From Chloroflexota bacterium (GTDB taxonomy: Bacteria; Chloroflexota; Dormibacteria; CF-121): a stretch of 13,015 bases of DNA. Every line of letters starts with the position of its first letter. The first letter of the stretch is position 1. Location: positions 1 to 13,015 of the forward strand of contig VBGO01000041.1 in the NCBI GenBank assembly GCA_005882525.1, in the 5' to 3' direction. The notes under the pieces are model-generated. The model had not been told where the DNA came from. It saw nothing but the letters and a program-made list of their open reading frames with translations, and made no database searches. A program made the translations under genes and the position numbers. This document shows positions 11,707 to 13,015 of the stretch, one piece after another.

Positions 11707-12909
11707 ATGACCTCGGTGGAGAAGGCAGTGATCGTCGACGCCTTACGCACGCCAATCGGCCGGTATGCTGGAGCGCTCAAGGACGTCCGTCCGGACGACC
11801 TGGCCGCGCTGATCGTCCGCCAGGCGGTGGAGCGCAACCGGCTCGACCCGGCGACGATCGAGGACGTCTTCTTCGGCGATGCGAACCAGGCCGGTGAAGA
11901 CAACCGCAACGTCGCTCGGATGGCGGTCCTGCTGGCTGGGCTGCCGGTCGAGATCCCGGCGGCTACCATGAATCGGCTTTGCGGCTCGGGAATGCAGGCG
12001 GTGGTGTCGGCAACGCGCGAGATCGAGACCGGAAACGGCGCCTGCTTTCTCGCCGGCGGCGTGGAGAGCATGACCCGCGCCCCCTACATCCTGGAGAAGC
12101 CACACCGCGAGTTCGCCCGCGGGGCCCAGACGCTGCACGACAGCACGCTGGGCTGGCGCATGGTCAATCCACGGCTGGCGGAGATGTACCCACCGATCAG
12201 TCTGGGACAGACCGCCGAGGTGGTCGCCCGCCGCTACGCCATAAGTCGCGAGGCTCAGGATCGATGGGCTTTCGACAGTCACCGCAGGGCGGTCGCGGCG
12301 CAGGAGGCCTGCCACTTTCGCGACGAGCTGGTGGCGGTGACCCTGCCGGAGGGGGTGAGCTTCGACAAGGACGAGGGACCGCGGGCGGATACGAGTCTTG
12401 AAAAGCTCGCCAGCCTCAAGCCTGCCTTCGAAAAGGACGGCACCGTGACCGCCGGCAACTCCTCGCCGCTTAACGATGGCGCCGCCTGCCTCGTGATCAT
12501 GGCGGAGTCACACGCGCAGCGGATCGGGGCCCGGCCCCTGGCGCGGATCCTGGCGGCCGCCAGTGCCGGCGTCGACCCCTCGTGCATGGGGCTCGGGCCG
12601 ATCCCGGCGTCGCGCAAAGCGGTCGCCCGCGCCGGCCTGCGGATGGGCGACCTGGACGTCATGGAGCTGAACGAGGCCTTCGCTTCTCAGGTGCTCGCCT
12701 GCCTGCACGATCTCGAGCTCGATCCGCAGCGCGTGAACCCGAATGGCGGTGCGATCGCGCTCGGCCACCCGCTCGGGGCGAGTGGGGTGCGCATCATTGT
12801 CACGCTGGTGCACGAGCTGGCGCGGCGCAAGGCGCGCTACGGGCTAGCCACCATGTGCATCGGCGTCGGCCAGGGCATCGCGACGGTCGTCGAGAACCTG
12901 GTGCGCTAG
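11707..12909 (+). CDS. Acetyl-CoA acyltransferase (thiolase)
   Basis: The protein is 400 residues with ATG at 11707. It has the complete thiolase signature: NRLCGSGMQAV with the nucleophile C92, GGVESMTRAP (118-126), NEAFA (N322-A326), GGAIALGHPLGASG with H354, and MCIGVGQG with C384. Such enzymes cleave 3-oxoacyl-CoA or condense two acetyl-CoA units in the cytoplasm. The stretch GDANQAGEDNRNVARMAVLL is close to that of 3-oxoadipyl-CoA thiolases (PcaF/PaaJ) of aromatic-compound breakdown. FadA- or AtoB-like function cannot be excluded without neighbours. No acyl-CoA dehydrogenase or aromatic-degradation genes are in the window. Confidence 0.95.
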   Translation: MTSVEKAVIVDALRTPIGRYAGALKDVRPDDLAALIVRQAVERNRLDPATIEDVFFGDANQAGEDNRNVARMAVLLAGLPVEIPAATMNRLCGSGMQAVVSATREIETGNGACFLAGGVESMTRAPYILEKPHREFARGAQTLHDSTLGWRMVNPRLAEMYPPISLGQTAEVVARRYAISREAQDRWAFDSHRRAVAAQEACHFRDELVAVTLPEGVSFDKDEGPRADTSLEKLASLKPAFEKDGTVTAGNSSPLNDGAACLVIMAESHAQRIGARPLARILAAASAGVDPSCMGLGPIPASRKAVARAGLRMGDLDVMELNEAFASQVLACLHDLELDPQRVNPNGGAIALGHPLGASGVRIIVTLVHELARRKARYGLATMCIGVGQGIATVVENLVR

Positions 12910-13015
12910 GTCGGACCTCGTCATTCCCGCCCCCGTCACCCGCCGGAGCAGGCCTGTCAAGAGACTGCGACCCGCCTTTCCCCGCTCGCCATGGCAGCAG
13001 GCGGATGATCGTGTC
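12910..13015. other. Downstream edge, no gene recognised
   Basis: The 106 bases after the thiolase are GC-rich. One minus-strand frame is open to the edge, but nothing identifies it as coding. No terminator hairpin with a U tract is present. Confidence 0.3.

Overview
The window is high-GC bacterial DNA with two parts: an accessory region (about 1-6200) and a compact chromosomal block (about 6200-12910). The best taxonomic clue is a BldD-type regulator at 8100-8633 that keeps the complete cyclic-di-GMP signature at the same residue numbers as Streptomyces BldD. Together with short leaders and weak or absent Shine-Dalgarno sequences at several genes, this suggests an actinobacterium or a related Terrabacteria lineage such as Dormibacterota or Chloroflexota. 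No rRNA or other phylogenetic marker is present, so this is an inference.

Region 1-6200. A DUF2182 membrane protein gene (minus strand) runs off the left edge. After it come short, mostly solitary genes in both orientations: a RibD-C/DHFR-like reductase, an unknown 220-residue protein, an endonuclease IV-like TIM-barrel protein, small membrane proteins, and an unknown acidic protein that appears split by a frameshift. Four copies of one dispersed repeat, all in the same orientation, separate these units (about 740, 1777, 2593 and 4531). Two copies carry an extra upstream module (1701-1756 and 4479-4532) containing a 41-nt block that is identical in both. The region ends in a HigBA-like toxin-antitoxin pair and then the 3' end of a tRNA-Arg(CCG) gene. 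This looks like a genomic island or cassette array beside a tRNA, but no integrase or transposase is visible.

Region 6200-8640. Beyond the tRNA, a 29-codon ORF with a strong ribosome binding site encodes a signal-peptide-like or lipoprotein-like peptide. It lies 40 nt upstream of a large HTH-TPR regulator. This arrangement resembles the propeptide-receptor layout of RRNPP quorum-sensing systems. The BldD-like gene follows, behind two promoter-like sequences and a long hairpin.

Region 8630-12909. A minus-strand operon of an HD phosphohydrolase, xseA and xseB is tightly overlapped (1 nt and 4 nt), linking an HD-domain (possibly nucleotide-hydrolysing) enzyme to exonuclease VII. Its last stop codon overlaps the stop of the bldD-like gene. 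A thiolase with a complete catalytic set is divergent from the operon across only 28 nt. The last 106 bases show no convincing gene.
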